64,000 nucleotides of DNA from an uncultured Bacteroidales bacterium (GTDB taxonomy: Bacteria; Bacteroidota; Bacteroidia; Bacteroidales; Salinivirgaceae): positions 22,192-86,191 of the forward strand of contig CALJOM010000003.1 of the NCBI GenBank assembly GCA_937981765.1, read 5' to 3'. Shown piece by piece: positions 17,781 to 27,085 of the stretch. The stretch's first letter is position 1. Every line of letters begins with the position of its first letter. The notes under the pieces were generated by a model, which did no database searches, was not told where the DNA came from, and saw only the letters and a list, made by a program, of their open reading frames with translations. The position numbers were made by a program, and so were the translations under genes.

Positions 17781-18410
17781 TTATTGCGGTAAAAATTGAA
17801 AAATCATTAATCCGTCGCGCAGAGGTAATAAAACGTTTTCAAAATCTGGGTCATCATGAACGCGTTGATTAAATTTACGTAATTCTTCAGTTGATGGGTC
17901 GGCTTCATCAGAATCTAAAACTTTTCCATCCCACAGCACATTGTCGGCAATAACAACAGCTCCTCGATTAAGTTTCGGTTTAATTAACTCAAGATATTTG
18001 GTATATTCAGGTTTATGACCATCAATATAAACTAAATCAAAATTATCGGGGATTTTAGGTATAAATTCTATGGCGTTTCCGATAATTAACTGAATTTTAT
18101 GATGGTATGAGCTTCCCCTGAAATTTTTCAAGATAATATCTTCGAGTTCATCATCAATTTCAATAGTAATTAATTTCCCGTCCGGAATTAAGCCTTCGCA
18201 TAAACACAGGGCAGAATATCCGGTAAATGTTCCAATTTCAAGCACTCGTCGAGGTTTAACCAAACGGCTAATCAAGGCAAGAAACCTTCCTTGAACATGA
18301 CCACAAAGCATTCTGGAATTAAGAACCTTAAGATTAGTTTCGCGAAAAATACTCCTTAATAAAGGATTTTCGCAACTGGTGTGTTTTTCAATATAATCTT
18401 CTAAAGTCAT
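17781..18410 (-). CDS. SAM-dependent O-methyltransferase (COG4122 type)
   Basis: Cytoplasmic class I methyltransferase of 209 residues resembling the catechol/caffeoyl-CoA O-methyltransferase family. The SAM-binding loop is VLEIGTFTGYSALCL, the acidic strand end is TIEIDDE, and the metal/catalytic region is LVYIDGHKPEY followed by IADNVLWDGKV (Asp and Asn metal ligands). The length is typical. It is 35 bp downstream of the M16 protease gene. Substrate unknown. Confidence 0.9.
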   Translation of the reverse strand: MTLEDYIEKHTSCENPLLRSIFRETNLKVLNSRMLCGHVQGRFLALISRLVKPRRVLEIGTFTGYSALCLCEGLIPDGKLITIEIDDELEDIILKNFRGSSYHHKIQLIIGNAIEFIPKIPDNFDLVYIDGHKPEYTKYLELIKPKLNRGAVVIADNVLWDGKVLDSDEADPSTEELRKFNQRVHDDPDFENVLLPLRDGLMIFQFLPQ

Positions 18411-18445
18411 TTTTCACGGAACTAAAAGTAGGGGTGAAACAAAAG

Positions 18446-19669
18446 CTATTCAAAAATAACTGTTGAAAATTCTCTTGACGAAAATAAATCCAAACCCAAC
18501 TGACGAACTTCATCAACAGAAACACTGTTTATCATGGCAATAATATCCTCCTGAGTATACGTTTTATTGGTTATCAAAAGGGTTTTTGCCTTGCTGAATA
18601 AAATATTTGAATAATTTTCTGATTCGCAAATTAGTTGGCCAATTAATCGTTTTTTAATAGTTGTTAGTTTCTTATTTGTAAGTTCTTTTTCAGTTAAATT
18701 GATAATCTCTTGATGAATGATTTTAAGGCATTTTTCAAACGATTTGTGGTCGCAGCCGAAATATATTCCAAACAAGCCACAATCTGAAAATCCGTTAAAA
18801 AATGCCTCAACATCGTAAACAAGGCCATATTTTTCACGTAACAGTAAGTTTAATTGTGAGTTCATCGTATTCCCTCCCAAATAAGCTGTTACGAGACGCA
18901 AAGCCATACTTCGCTCATGAAAAGCCGGAATAGCCTCAACTCCAAGCAGGCAGTGAATTTGATGTGTTTTGCGATTCTGGCGGAGGTGAAATTTTGATGC
19001 TGCAACGGGGATTTCTCGATGGACGAACGGCTCATACTCATAATCAGCAGGGAAAAAACGGCGTATATTTAGCAAAACCTTTTCCAGAGAGAAATCGCCT
19101 GCCGTACAAATCACCATACGGTTAGGGTTTATGGCACGTTTCCAGAAATTGATGAAATGTGATCGTTGAAATTTTTCTAATGAGCTCTTTTCTCCGAGAA
19201 TATTTCTTCCAATAGAATTCCCGGCAAAATGATACTCATCGTAAACATCAAATATTAGCTCCGCGGGATTATCATTATACATCTTTATTTCCTCAAGAAT
19301 AACGTTTCGTTCGTTTTCAATTTCGTCTTCGGGGAACTGTGAGTTAAAGATGATATCAGATAATAGTTTAATAGTTCGATTAAAATATGCTTTAGGAACA
19401 CAAGATGAAATAACTATAAACTCTTTAGTTGTATAAGCATCGAGGGTTCCTCCAACATCCTCAACATAGTTTAAGATTTTTAAATTCGACCTTTTTTTTG
19501 TTCCTTTAAACAACATGTGTTCAACAAAATGAGCTAATCCATGCTCGTTGGCTAACTCATCACGCGAGCCAATCCCAAACACAACCCCGAAGTATGCAGT
19601 AGGGACTTTTGTTGGAAGATGTAATAGCCTTTGTCCTGAATCGAACTGATAAAATTTAATGTTTGTCAT
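18446..19669 (-). CDS. M16-family zinc protease (insulinase/PqqL-like)
   Basis: Predicted zinc peptidase of 407 residues with the inverted motif H47-F-V-E50-H51 in GLAHFVEHMLFKGT. The third ligand is E127 in VILEEIKM. A second, inactive M16 domain occupies the C-terminal half, where GGNTMNSQLNLLLREKYGLVYDVEAF is the usual substrate-clamp region. No signal peptide is visible, so it is probably cytoplasmic. It heads a same-strand run M16 protease - methyltransferase - flippase - comEC with gaps of 11-62 bp, and it lies 30 bp downstream of tRNA-Arg. Confidence 0.93.
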   Translation of the reverse strand: MTNIKFYQFDSGQRLLHLPTKVPTAYFGVVFGIGSRDELANEHGLAHFVEHMLFKGTKKRSNLKILNYVEDVGGTLDAYTTKEFIVISSCVPKAYFNRTIKLLSDIIFNSQFPEDEIENERNVILEEIKMYNDNPAELIFDVYDEYHFAGNSIGRNILGEKSSLEKFQRSHFINFWKRAINPNRMVICTAGDFSLEKVLLNIRRFFPADYEYEPFVHREIPVAASKFHLRQNRKTHQIHCLLGVEAIPAFHERSMALRLVTAYLGGNTMNSQLNLLLREKYGLVYDVEAFFNGFSDCGLFGIYFGCDHKSFEKCLKIIHQEIINLTEKELTNKKLTTIKKRLIGQLICESENYSNILFSKAKTLLITNKTYTQEDIIAMINSVSVDEVRQLGLDLFSSREFSTVIFE

Positions 19670-19699
19670 TTTAACTACGTTGGGGGAGATATAAAAAAG

Positions 19700-19771
19700 T
19701 AGCCCCGACAGGAATCGAACCTGTATTTAAAGTTTAGGAAACTTCCGTTCTATCCATTGAACTACGGGGCC
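19700..19771 (-). tRNA. tRNA-Arg(CCU)
   Basis: A 72-base cloverleaf on the minus strand. The acceptor stem GGCCCCG pairs with CGGGGCT (one G-U), with discriminator A. The D arm is GTTC/GAAC. The anticodon stem GAAGT/ACTTT carries the loop TTCCTAA, anticodon CCT at 19738-19736, which reads AGG. The T arm ACAGG/CCTGT carries TTCGAAT. CCA is not encoded. A consensus promoter lies just upstream. Confidence 0.96.
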
Positions 19772-19782
19772 GAAAAGTGGTG

Positions 19783-19813
19783 CAAAAGTAGTTATTTTAA
19801 TTTTATCAAACAA
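19783..19813 (-). promoter_or_regulatory. Promoter of tRNA-Arg
   Basis: Minus strand TTG at 19813-19811, a 20-base spacer, then TACTTTTG (TAnnTTTG) at 19790-19783. Transcription would start about 5 bases before the tRNA. Confidence 0.7.
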
Positions 19814-19832
19814 TCACATCCGCACCATCAAT

Positions 19833-22800
19833 CTATAAAGCCCACAAGGCGTATATATTCAACACTTTTGCCTCAAATTCACCGATATTTGTAAAACGGT
19901 CTAAAAGCCGTCGTTTTTCGAAAGGTAAGGTTTGGTACAACTGATTTAATGCCTTAGGATCTAAAGCAACATACATTCGCACGATTTGTTTATCCTCCGA
20001 ACTCATTCTACTAATCTCATCAACTAACGGGGTTTTGTCCTTAAACTTTTCGTGGAGATAAGAAGTAAGTTCTTGTTTTAGTTCAAACCTATTATTACTT
20101 TCAATAGTTTTCATAATTTCTTGCATCACGAAATAAGCCATCTGCTCTTCACGGAGATAACCATTAGCTATTATAGGATTAGGTGAGGTAACATATGCAA
20201 GTTCCTGAATAGAATTAATTGCCGCACGGCGTGTAATGCTATCAGCAAAGGCATAATCGCCTGTTTTGTATAGAATAGAAAAAACATTGCGGGAGAAATA
20301 ATCGATCTGCATTCGTTCAAGAGGTAAAACAAAAAATCCGTATTTTAACACTTCTAACGCCTTATCCTTTTTACCTTCGATTATTAATCGTTCGGCAAGT
20401 CTGACAAACTTATCCCTTACCCCAACAATACGAAGAGTACGTTGCTCGGTGAAGTCGTAATATACCTCCATATTGTTGATATTTCTGTACATGAATTTTT
20501 CCATCAAATTTTTATACAGAATTTTTGTGTTGATCCTAGCCTCTCCTCCATGTTTATTCTCAATAGGTACCAATCGATAAGCAAACCCTTCGTCTTGGGT
20601 ATATTTTTCCAGACTAGCAAAGGTTCCTTGTCCAATAGATGTAAAATATATAGGACGATCCCAATCGTTTGTGGCGAAAATATCTAGGATGGCGAGATCT
20701 GCTTTTCCGAGAACGTTTCCACGTAACGTAAATACAACATTTTCAACTATTTCACTAGAATCTTCTGGTTGAACAGTTCCGTTTTCTAAAACCTTCTGCC
20801 GATTAACAGGTATTAGCAACTTGCGCGAAGGAATGTAGTTTTCGCCATTTTGTAGTTTAGCCGTTCTACTGTCATCGGTAGCAAAACGAACGGCAATGCT
20901 AACAGGAAGAGGGGCCGTTCCGATCAGATCAAAAACAGTTTCGGTTTGTTTTGAAAGCAACTCTCCATCAGCTTGCTTTATATTATATTTTTCAACATTC
21001 TCTTTCCTGGATACTAACCGACCAAGATTAATGACCTGCGACGGTTTAAGATTATCGGGGTTTTGAAGTTGCGTCCAAGTATTTGCTTCAAGTTTGGGGA
21101 AATCACTACGCTTCAAAACATCTATAATTAATCGACAATAAGAATCAAAGGCCGGTTTTAAGTCCCTTATGGAGGCTTCATATTTTTCATTAATAAACAA
21201 TTCTTTGCGATCAAAAACATATACCATATCACGTTTTCCCATAACATACTTTTCAGGTTCCATGCTAAAGGGCACAGGGGGGCTAAGCCAAACCTGTCGC
21301 CTCAGTTGGTCGATGTACCAGTCAGTACTTAAATAGGGTAAACACAAAACACGAACATCTGTTCGAACGCCCTCAACTTCTTGAATATACCATAAGGGGA
21401 AGGTATCGTTATCACCGTTGGTAAAGATTAATGCGTTGGTGTCGCAGGAATTAAGGTAATTATAAGCAAAATCTCGGGCCATGTATCGCCCAGTTCTGTC
21501 TCGATCTTTCCAATTTTCCGTCCCAAGCACTAACGGCACAGCAATAAGACCAGTTAATGTAGCAATGGTAGAGGAAACACGGTTATTAGCAACTTTTAAA
21601 ATAAGCTCATAAACAAATAAAACACTAAACCCAATCCATATTGCAAAAGCATACGTAGAGCCTGCATAAGCATAATCGCGTTCACGTGGTTGAAGTGGGG
21701 TTTGATTCAGATAAATGACAATAGCTATTCCGGTTAAGACAAAAAGCGACAGAACAACCCAAAAATCGCGTTTATGTCGAAAGTATTGATAAACAAGTCC
21801 TAATATTCCGAAAATCAGAGGTAATAGATAGTATTTGTTTTTGGAATCGTCAATCCAGGAATCGGGTAGGTTTGATTGATCACCTAAACGAAAATTATCA
21901 ATAAACGGAATTCCGGAAATCCAATTTCCATTTCCAATTTCGCCATGACCTTGAGCCTCATTTTGCCTACCAGCGAAGTTCCATAGGAAATATCTGAAAT
22001 ACATAAACCCAAGCTGATATGAAAATAAAAAGCGTAGGTTTTCACTAAATGTAGGTTTTACGCGAATCTCAGACTCACCGCCATAATCAACTTTAATAGG
22101 AATCCCTTTAACCTTCCCCCATTGCTTATATTGTTCAACATGAGCTTCATTTGCAGAGTACATCCTCGGGAAAAACATATAAAATCTATCGTCATACTGA
22201 ATATTGTACCCATTAACAAACTCAACATATCGTCCATCTTTCTGACGATATGACACTTTTGGCGTAGAACTAATTGCCGGTGCAGAATATACTTGGCCAT
22301 AGAAAAGAGGACGATCACCGTATTGTTCGCGGTTTAAATAAGAAAGCAACGAAAACATTTGCTCAGGGTTGTTTTGATCCATTGGTGGGTTGGCTAAGGA
22401 GCGGATAACGATCATAGCATAGGAGGTATACCCAAAGATTATAAGAGCTACCGATAGCAATACAGTGTTTAATACGACCTTATTCCTTTGATAGCTGTAA
22501 TTTATACCCCAGATTAATCCAACAAAAACTAATAACGCAAAAGTGAAAAATCCGGTCTTGTAAGGTAACCCAAACCAATTAACAAACAAAAGTTCAAAAA
22601 CTGATGCGACCTTAACGGTCATTGGGATTATTCCATAGATTATTCCCCCGAGAATAACCCCGGAAATTAACAGAGCAAAAATAACCCCCTTGGCAGTAGG
22701 GGTATATTTCTTAAAATAATAGACCAAAACAATTGCCGGTATTGCAAGGAGATTCAACAAATGAACACCGATAGACAATCCCATCAAATAAGCAATTAAT

Positions 22801-23327
22801 AGAATCCATTTATTGGCATTCGGCTGGTCAGAATTTTCTTCCCATTTTAAGATTGCCCAAAAAACAATAGCAGTGAATAACGATGAAAGGGCATAAACTT
22901 CACCCTCTACAGCAGAGAACCAAAAGGTGTCGGTAAACGTATAGCCCAATGCACCGACGAACCCAGCTCCAATTACCGCGACGGTTTTTCCGGGGTCCTC
23001 TTCGTTATTGATAATTAAAATTTTTCTAGCCAGATGGGTAATGGTCCAAAATAGAAACATTATAGTTAAAGCGCTGGCAATAGCATTCATACCATTAATT
23101 GCAGCAGCGACATATTCCTGCGATGGTGCAAACAAGGAGGCAATGCGACCTAACATTATAAATAAAGGACTTCCGGGAGGATGACAAACCTCTAATCGAT
23201 AAGCGGACGCAATAAACTCTCCGCAATCCCAAAAACTAGTAGTTAGGGGAATTGTACTTAGATATACGATTGCAGCAATAATAAAACTAATAATACCTCC
23301 GAAAAGATTAGCCTTTTTGTAATTCAT
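19833..23327 (-). CDS. DUF2723/TMEM260-like membrane protein O-mannosyltransferase family
   Basis: Very large membrane protein, 1164 residues. The N-terminal half is a GT-C-like multi-helix region (about ten helices) starting with TTSFWDCGEFIASAYRLEVCHPPGS; the Asp-Glu pair in DCGE after TM1 resembles the catalytic acids of GT-C enzymes. The C-terminal half is soluble and probably periplasmic, with FTNGDNDTFPLWYIQEVEGVRTDVRV and ARDFAYNYL. DUF2723 is shared with human TMEM260, a protein O-mannosyltransferase, and bacterial members are widespread in Bacteroidota. I chose ATG 23327; the upstream in-frame start at 23417 adds 30 residues ahead of the usual family start. Family firm; the sugar and acceptor are inferred. 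Confidence 0.9.
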   Translation of the reverse strand: MNYKKANLFGGIISFIIAAIVYLSTIPLTTSFWDCGEFIASAYRLEVCHPPGSPLFIMLGRIASLFAPSQEYVAAAINGMNAIASALTIMFLFWTITHLARKILIINNEEDPGKTVAVIGAGFVGALGYTFTDTFWFSAVEGEVYALSSLFTAIVFWAILKWEENSDQPNANKWILLIAYLMGLSIGVHLLNLLAIPAIVLVYYFKKYTPTAKGVIFALLISGVILGGIIYGIIPMTVKVASVFELLFVNWFGLPYKTGFFTFALLVFVGLIWGINYSYQRNKVVLNTVLLSVALIIFGYTSYAMIVIRSLANPPMDQNNPEQMFSLLSYLNREQYGDRPLFYGQVYSAPAISSTPKVSYRQKDGRYVEFVNGYNIQYDDRFYMFFPRMYSANEAHVEQYKQWGKVKGIPIKVDYGGESEIRVKPTFSENLRFLFSYQLGFMYFRYFLWNFAGRQNEAQGHGEIGNGNWISGIPFIDNFRLGDQSNLPDSWIDDSKNKYYLLPLIFGILGLVYQYFRHKRDFWVVLSLFVLTGIAIVIYLNQTPLQPRERDYAYAGSTYAFAIWIGFSVLFVYELILKVANNRVSSTIATLTGLIAVPLVLGTENWKDRDRTGRYMARDFAYNYLNSCDTNALIFTNGDNDTFPLWYIQEVEGVRTDVRVLCLPYLSTDWYIDQLRRQVWLSPPVPFSMEPEKYVMGKRDMVYVFDRKELFINEKYEASIRDLKPAFDSYCRLIIDVLKRSDFPKLEANTWTQLQNPDNLKPSQVINLGRLVSRKENVEKYNIKQADGELLSKQTETVFDLIGTAPLPVSIAVRFATDDSRTAKLQNGENYIPSRKLLIPVNRQKVLENGTVQPEDSSEIVENVVFTLRGNVLGKADLAILDIFATNDWDRPIYFTSIGQGTFASLEKYTQDEGFAYRLVPIENKHGGEARINTKILYKNLMEKFMYRNINNMEVYYDFTEQRTLRIVGVRDKFVRLAERLIIEGKKDKALEVLKYGFFVLPLERMQIDYFSRNVFSILYKTGDYAFADSITRRAAINSIQELAYVTSPNPIIANGYLREEQMAYFVMQEIMKTIESNNRFELKQELTSYLHEKFKDKTPLVDEISRMSSEDKQIVRMYVALDPKALNQLYQTLPFEKRRLLDRFTNIGEFEAKVLNIYALWAL

Positions 23328-23455
23328 CGCATAAAATTTTAAAGTCGCGGCGAAGTTACAAAATATTTTTTCCAAATTTGTAAATTGAAGACAGATGTCC
23401 AAATTTTTGAAAATCACACGAAAAAAGAATATAGTTCGTTAAGAAAGGTTTGAGA

Positions 23456-24097
23456 ATGGAATCAACCCGAGGAATAGTTCTAAATATTATTCAGTTTTTG
23501 AATTCACAATACATAGCCCATGTTTACACTGAGAAATTTGGACGAATATCTGTTATTTTTTCAAACAAGCCATCTCAAGGTTTAAAAAAAAAACTAGTCC
23601 AACCTTTATACTTAATCGAACTTCAAACAAATATTAATACAAAAACAGAGATTAAGAGAGCCCAAAATATTTCTCTTTGGAAACCCTACATTTCAATACC
23701 AAATAATCCACAAAAGATATTCATAAACCTTTTCCTCGCGGAGGTGTTGTCCAAAACATTATTTGAGCAGGAACCAAACCAATCATTATTTCAATTTTGC
23801 ACAAATTCGCTCCTACTATTCGACCAAACCGAAACCGAATGGAAGAACTTTCATCTGGTATTTATCGTACACCTCATGAAACACTTGGGGATTTGCCCTA
23901 CATCCGAAATGGTTTCTCCCGATCCAATAGTTCGTAGGGCTTTTGAGCTGGTCATTAATACCCCGATCCATGAATTTAGAAAGATAACGCTTTCACGAAC
24001 AGAAAGAAATTCTCTATTAGTGAAAATATTAGAGCATTATAAAAATTTTCTCCCAATTGGAGATATTTCATCCCACACGATCCTAGCCAAGCTTTAG
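23456..24097 (+). CDS. recO: DNA repair protein RecO
   Basis: Recombination mediator that helps RecF/RecR load RecA on gapped DNA. The N-terminal OB fold is recognisable (STRGIVLNIIQF...AHVYTEKFGRISVIF), followed by the helical C-terminal domain (FINLFLAEVLSKTLFEQEPNQSLFQF and HLMKHLGICP). At 213 residues it is short but in the range for Bacteroidota. ATG 23456 was chosen over a TTG six bases upstream. It ends 1 bp from the convergent gene at 24099. Confidence 0.88.
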   Translation: MESTRGIVLNIIQFLNSQYIAHVYTEKFGRISVIFSNKPSQGLKKKLVQPLYLIELQTNINTKTEIKRAQNISLWKPYISIPNNPQKIFINLFLAEVLSKTLFEQEPNQSLFQFCTNSLLLFDQTETEWKNFHLVFIVHLMKHLGICPTSEMVSPDPIVRRAFELVINTPIHEFRKITLSRTERNSLLVKILEHYKNFLPIGDISSHTILAKL

Positions 24098-24098
24098 C

Positions 24099-24992
24099 TC
24101 AAGGGTTTTTTATCAATAGCTCAATATGGATTTCGTTGTTACTAAATTTTAACCCTCTTATTCGAAACGTAAAATCGTTAGCTGAGACACCTTCATCAAT
24201 TTTTTCAGCAGAATAATTATACATTTCACCCATTTTTTTTACCTGCTCACTTTTTAAACGACTATAACTACCCAAGACAACGTTCATTTCTCGCATAAAG
24301 TTAATCCAAAGACCATATCGGTATTTTTGAGGGATTGAATCTCCTGGTAAAAGATAACTGTAATGTGTAATTGGTAGATTAAAAACAACGTTTTCAACCT
24401 GTGTATAAACATCCTCCGAGTTGCCGTATTTCATGTAAACTAAATATTCACCAGGGGTTTTGCTATCTTTTAAGAACATTTCAATAACCTCTGAATATTC
24501 ATTATATCCCCCAACCTGATATTCCACAAGATATCGGTTGCATGAAAAGGCAAAATTGGTATCTATCTCATTCGAAGGAGTAATAAACACAATGGCTTCA
24601 TTAAAAGAAGTAAACATGGTATCTACCGCCTTTACAGAGGGAATAAGGTTAGAAGTAACTTTTAAGTCGATCATCGACTCGTAGGTCCCAGTATTTCCAC
24701 GTGCTTGTTCAGTTTGAAACCCAGTGGTGTAATTTTTAATTTTAACCCCTTGTGATAGAGCTAAAAGGGCTTGTGCCCTTTTAGTTGCTTGTAAAATAGC
24801 AGTAGTAGAATCTAAGCCGGGATCTGAAATTCCAAAATACAGCTCTTCATTAACATTATTAAATGAGTATAATTTTGGAGGAATCAGCGAAGGTTTTACA
24901 CCAAAACGATAGTAATCTTCGTTGAGATTTTGCGCAAAACAGTGGAGAAAAAATCCAAGGATTGCTAATAATAGGAAAACATTTTTATCCAT
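24099..24992 (-). CDS. Secreted hypothetical protein, weakly LPP20-like
   Basis: 297 residues with a signal peptide (MDKNVFLLLAILGFFLHCFAQ) and no lipobox. The segment ATKRAQALLALSQGVKIKNY resembles the LPP20-type pattern of an alanine-rich helix that opens a compact domain found in envelope proteins. The rest contains strand-rich stretches and a WINFMREMNVVLGSYSRLKSEQV helix. It probably faces the periplasm. No catalytic motif is seen. It is convergent with recO and 70 bp downstream of the HIT gene. I do not recognise a named function. Confidence 0.75.
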   Translation of the reverse strand: MDKNVFLLLAILGFFLHCFAQNLNEDYYRFGVKPSLIPPKLYSFNNVNEELYFGISDPGLDSTTAILQATKRAQALLALSQGVKIKNYTTGFQTEQARGNTGTYESMIDLKVTSNLIPSVKAVDTMFTSFNEAIVFITPSNEIDTNFAFSCNRYLVEYQVGGYNEYSEVIEMFLKDSKTPGEYLVYMKYGNSEDVYTQVENVVFNLPITHYSYLLPGDSIPQKYRYGLWINFMREMNVVLGSYSRLKSEQVKKMGEMYNYSAEKIDEGVSANDFTFRIRGLKFSNNEIHIELLIKNP

Positions 24993-25061
24993 TGGTGATA
25001 TTTTTGCGCAAATTATAAAAAATGTTTGGTGTGTTATTCTTTATGAGTGGAAAAACTTCAT

Positions 25062-25460
25062 TTAAATTATTAAATGTTTTAAGATTAAATGCTGTATTTC
25101 AAGCATTTCATCATCCGAAAGTTTGATTTTGGGATTCATAAAATTACAATCGCTCATGGAATTAATAGGAACAAGATGCAAATGCGCATGGGGTACTTCC
25201 AATCCAATAACATGAACCGAAACTTTTCTGCATGAAAAAACAAATTTCAAAGTCTTTGCAATTTTTTGGGATAGATGCAATATTTCATCAATTTCCGTTT
25301 CGGAAAGGTCAAAAAAATCATCCACCTCTCTTTTAGGAACGACAAGGGTGTGGCCTTTATGCAAAGGATTAATATCAAGGAATGCAATAGAATTTTCAGT
25401 TTCAGCAATTTTGTAACAAGGGATTTCGCCTTTAATAATTCGAGTAAAAATTGTGGCCAT
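25062..25460 (-). CDS. HIT-family nucleotide-binding hydrolase
   Basis: Small cytoplasmic histidine-triad protein of 132 residues, a probable purine nucleoside phosphoramidase of the Hint branch. Family features in order: IFTRIIKGEIPCYKIAE (N-terminal strand/helix), FLDINPLHKGHTLVVPKRE (nucleotide site), and the triad H91-A-H93-L-H95 in PHAHLHLVP. It is 6 bp downstream of greA and likely co-transcribed with it. Confidence 0.95.
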   Translation of the reverse strand: MATIFTRIIKGEIPCYKIAETENSIAFLDINPLHKGHTLVVPKREVDDFFDLSETEIDEILHLSQKIAKTLKFVFSCRKVSVHVIGLEVPHAHLHLVPINSMSDCNFMNPKIKLSDDEMLEIQHLILKHLII

Positions 25461-25466
25461 AATAAA

Positions 25467-25943
25467 TCAAATTAATGAAACGTTTAGTATTTCAAACTTA
25501 AGAGTTCCGGCAGGAACAACAATTTCAGCTATATCTCCGGGTTTTTTACCCATCAATCCTTTAGCAATAGGGGTTGAAACGCTTATTTTGTTTTCCTTAA
25601 TATCACCTTCCCCATCAGGAACTATTGAGTATTCAACAATACTTCCAGTATTAAGATTTTTAAGTGTAACCTTAGTTAATAGCTGAACTTTTGAGCTATC
25701 GAAATCCTCAGCCTTGATTATTTTGGCATTTCTTATTTTTTCTTCCAATTGAGAAATTCTAAGCTCCAAAAGTCCTTGTGCTTCCTTTGCAGCATCGTAT
25801 TCAGCGTTTTCCGACAAGTCACCTTTATCTCGTGCCTCAGCAATTTGTTTAGCAATTTTTGGCCTTTCTTCTTTAATTAAATAATCGAGTTCTGCTTTTA
25901 GCTTTCTAAGTCCTTCTTCGGTCATTAAATTTGACTGATTCAT
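25467..25943 (-). CDS. greA: Transcription elongation factor GreA
   Basis: GreA rescues backtracked RNA polymerase by stimulating transcript cleavage. The N-terminal coiled coil carries the tip acids in the conserved DKGDLSENAEYDAAKEAQ segment, and the C-terminal FKBP-like domain has SVSTPIAKGLMGKKPGD. At 158 residues it has the family length. ATG at 25943. It forms an apparent two-gene unit with the HIT gene. A hairpin terminator separates it from the upstream porV-like gene. Confidence 0.97.
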   Translation of the reverse strand: MNQSNLMTEEGLRKLKAELDYLIKEERPKIAKQIAEARDKGDLSENAEYDAAKEAQGLLELRISQLEEKIRNAKIIKAEDFDSSKVQLLTKVTLKNLNTGSIVEYSIVPDGEGDIKENKISVSTPIAKGLMGKKPGDIAEIVVPAGTLKFEILNVSLI

Positions 25944-25964
25944 ATAGGTACAGGTTTAAAGTTG

Positions 25965-26003
25965 AAAAAACAGAAAGAACCCCGCTTGGCGGGATCCTTT
26001 CTG
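25965..26003 (-). terminator. Rho-independent terminator after PorV-like gene
   Basis: Minus-strand hairpin CAGAAAGGATCCCGC / GCGGGGTTCTTTCTG with a small internal bulge, followed by T6 (A6 at 25965-25970 on plus). It follows the PorV-like stop at 26023 by 19 bp and ends the TonB/1421-residue/PorV operon. Confidence 0.85.
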
Positions 26004-26022
26004 CCACAAATATAATAATTTT

Positions 26023-27066
26023 TTACAACGTTAATCGAACACCAATGGTGTGTATTCCATGAAATGGGTTGGTGTTACGATAAGAATAATCAACATTTAA
26101 GAAAGTTCCATTTTCTTTATCAATAGGTATCTTAAGCGTAGCTCCAGCGCTTAAACCAGCAAATGCGGTTTTTCGCTCTGAATCACTGAAAATACCCTTT
26201 TCCATGGTATAACCACCCCGTGCCAGAAAATAATTCATAAAATTATATTCAGCACCGATGGAATATTGGTCAGATGTAAAACTGTTACTGGTAAAAGATC
26301 CGGCAAGCGTTAGGAAATGATCTTCAGCCAACATAAACTCATTAGAAACTCCTATTCTCAAAAGAGAAGGGAGCTCAAATTCGTTGGATTGAAAATCAAA
26401 AGTCATATAGATGTCGTTTGGTGTGAATGCGCGATATGCAAGACCGTTGCCGCTATATTTCATAGTAGGTCCAACATTTTGCATTGATACGCCAAACCGG
26501 AAATTATCTCTAGCTCCTGCCACATATTGTATACCAGCATCAATTGCAACACCCGTAGCATTCAGATTATCTATACGTTCCGTAATTACCTTAAGACTAG
26601 CACCCCCATATATAGCATTGGAAAAGACGCGGGCGTACGAAGCGGTTATCGTAGTATAGGTAGGCTTAAAGGTGTTGCCAGTACCATCAGGGTTTTCAAC
26701 AGATGTAATTGGGATATCTCCAAAGTTAAACATGGTTATACCGGCAGCTAGAACTCCAGCTTCTCCCGATTTAGTTGCGAAGCCAAAGTTATTTATGTTA
26801 ATATTAGAACCCTTTAAATAATTAGTATAAGTAAAACCTAAATCTAATTTTTTTGTAAATGCCAATCCGGCAACATTTAAATACATTGCCTCAAGGCCCT
26901 TTACTGCAGACATATTACTGTTAGCCCAACCTGTAGAAGCACCCCATGGGTTGATAAGCAACTGTGATGCTCCGGCCTCTCCGGCACGTTGTTCGTTTCC
27001 TGCCTTTAATGAATAGGCTAGCAGAATTCCTACGAACAATATTGCTAATGATTTTAACCTTCTCAT
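26023..27066 (-). CDS. PorV/PorQ-family outer membrane barrel protein
   Basis: 347 residues with a signal peptide (MRRLKSLAILFVGILLAYSLKAG) followed by the family's N-terminal block with GEAGASQLLINPWGASTGWANS and GLEAMYLNVAGLAF. The rest is alternating strands of a 14-stranded FadL-like barrel, ending in a barrel-type C-terminus (TIGVRLTL). PorV and PorQ proteins help type IX secretion substrates reach the surface or anchor them. Here the gene is 19 bp downstream of a 1421-residue secreted protein and in an operon with a TonB-dependent receptor, so it may serve that protein. Family assignment is good; exact role is inferred. Confidence 0.88.
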   Translation of the reverse strand: MRRLKSLAILFVGILLAYSLKAGNEQRAGEAGASQLLINPWGASTGWANSNMSAVKGLEAMYLNVAGLAFTKKLDLGFTYTNYLKGSNININNFGFATKSGEAGVLAAGITMFNFGDIPITSVENPDGTGNTFKPTYTTITASYARVFSNAIYGGASLKVITERIDNLNATGVAIDAGIQYVAGARDNFRFGVSMQNVGPTMKYSGNGLAYRAFTPNDIYMTFDFQSNEFELPSLLRIGVSNEFMLAEDHFLTLAGSFTSNSFTSDQYSIGAEYNFMNYFLARGGYTMEKGIFSDSERKTAFAGLSAGATLKIPIDKENGTFLNVDYSYRNTNPFHGIHTIGVRLTL

Positions 27067-27085
27067 ATACGTTGTATTTACTTTT

